From assembly GCA_012932295.1 (NCBI GenBank), contig JAAONU010000016.1, positions 42,315,241 through 42,379,240 of the forward strand: 64,000 bases of DNA, in the 5' to 3' direction. The stretch is from Cyclina sinensis (lineage: Eukaryota > Mollusca > Bivalvia > Venerida > Veneridae). Under the pieces are notes generated by a model. It was not told the DNA's origin, did not search any database, and was given only the letters and a program-made list of their open reading frames with translations. The position numbers and the translations under genes are program-made. Positions 63,264 to 64,000 of the stretch are shown here, piece after piece (within the stretch, counting starts at the first letter, position 1; every line of letters starts with the position of its first letter).

Positions 63264-64000
63264 CAGATTGGTTTCAGGTTAATAAGTAGTCAATGTAAGA
63301 AATGGTACCTAAAATGTGTTAAGAAGAAGAAGTACAGCACATGCATGGAGTTAGCATTGCTATTAATGATTGAAAACTATTTTTGTTAGGCAGGGCCCTG
63401 TGATCTTGTCCTTTAACAAGTTTAGTAAAAAAAACTAGTTTTCATCAAATCATGTCCAATCATAATATGCCGGTTTGTCCTAGTTTCGTGACCTTTAGCA
63501 CCGTTTTTAGCACATGCAAATGACATCATACAAAAATATAATCCTATTGCCAAACATTAGCCTTGAATAATTATGCATTAAAAGTTTTATTTCTAGATGC
63601 TTTCTCCATGTTCTGTGACCTCAGGTTTTATATTTAATATTGTAAAGGTTACATTTTCACTGGCCATTTCATAGTGTGTCCTAATTGCAACTGCCAGACA
63701 CTGTCAGTGTTCTGTTTATGATATATTTATCATGTCTTTCAGTGATAAGAACAAGTGTCAATCAAAAAAGCAGCGTACAGTTCCATGCAAAACTGGACGT
63801 TAATTTGATACTTTTATTAGCAAAAGGTCAATAACTGCGGATGTCGTGCAAATCATACTTTAGTTTATCCGATAATCCAGTGTCAAACTATTGACGTATG
63901 CATGTGCTGGATTGTTTTGCTGAGATTGTAAGACATCATGCCACGTGCTAACAAGACCATTTGATAAAATTAAGTTCCCAATTCAAGACTATATTGTTTG
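63264..64000. other. No gene seen
   Basis: AT-rich sequence to the window end, with no exon or repeat recognised. Confidence 0.45.

Noticed and set aside
1..64000. CRISPR arrays, prokaryotic operons or phage elements
   Set aside because: The gene structure is clearly animal nuclear; the tandem arrays have no unique spacers between constant repeats.

Overview
The window looks like nuclear DNA of a bivalve mollusc, or a closely related lophotrochozoan. It is AT-rich. Its genes are split into many short exons by GT-AG introns, and the proteins are animal-specific: a motile-cilium protein, a Mediator subunit and a PGC-1 family coactivator. The spaces between genes are filled with the diverged dispersed repeats, TIR elements and minisatellites usual in clam-type genomes. 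The bivalve assignment is an inference from the genes plus the repeat style; no species is claimed.

Layout. 1-24.3 kb holds no gene I can support. It contains dispersed repeats, a roughly 150-bp tandem repeat carrying nuclear-receptor-like palindromes (5.4-6.7 kb), TIR elements (7.5-8.5 and 8.7-9.7 kb), a 37-bp minisatellite of about 49 units (12.65-14.48 kb) with a related 39-bp array after it (15.0-15.8 kb), and a tRNA-like element inside inverted termini (about 21.0-21.5 kb). 24.3-33.5 kb is CFAP206 (+, 16 coding exons, 624 residues after correction of three single-base breaks). 34.6-35.6 kb is the last exon of a Gly/Ser/Asn-rich NPF-repeat protein (-). 38.8-41.7 kb is a C2H2 zinc-finger gene (+, 3 coding exons). 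42.7-44.9 kb is MED28 (+, 4 exons). 48.8-58.9 kb is a complete 12-exon PGC-1/spargel-type coactivator (-, 748 residues) whose introns host a hAT-like element, a TTAA-flanked element and a 44-bp minisatellite. 60.56-61.36 kb is a TA-flanked TIR element, and 61.84-62.2 kb a small unrecognised reading frame (-).

The genes do not form one pathway. MED28 and the PGC-1 homologue are both Pol II coactivator proteins and are convergent neighbours, but I see no evidence that the pairing is functional. The most important caution for a user is that CFAP206, the zinc-finger gene, the NPF-repeat exon and the small 62-kb frame each carry one or more single-base frame breaks in otherwise conserved, correctly spliced sequence, while MED28 and PGC-1 carry none. 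Assembly indels are the simplest explanation, so these genes should not be called pseudogenes without read support.
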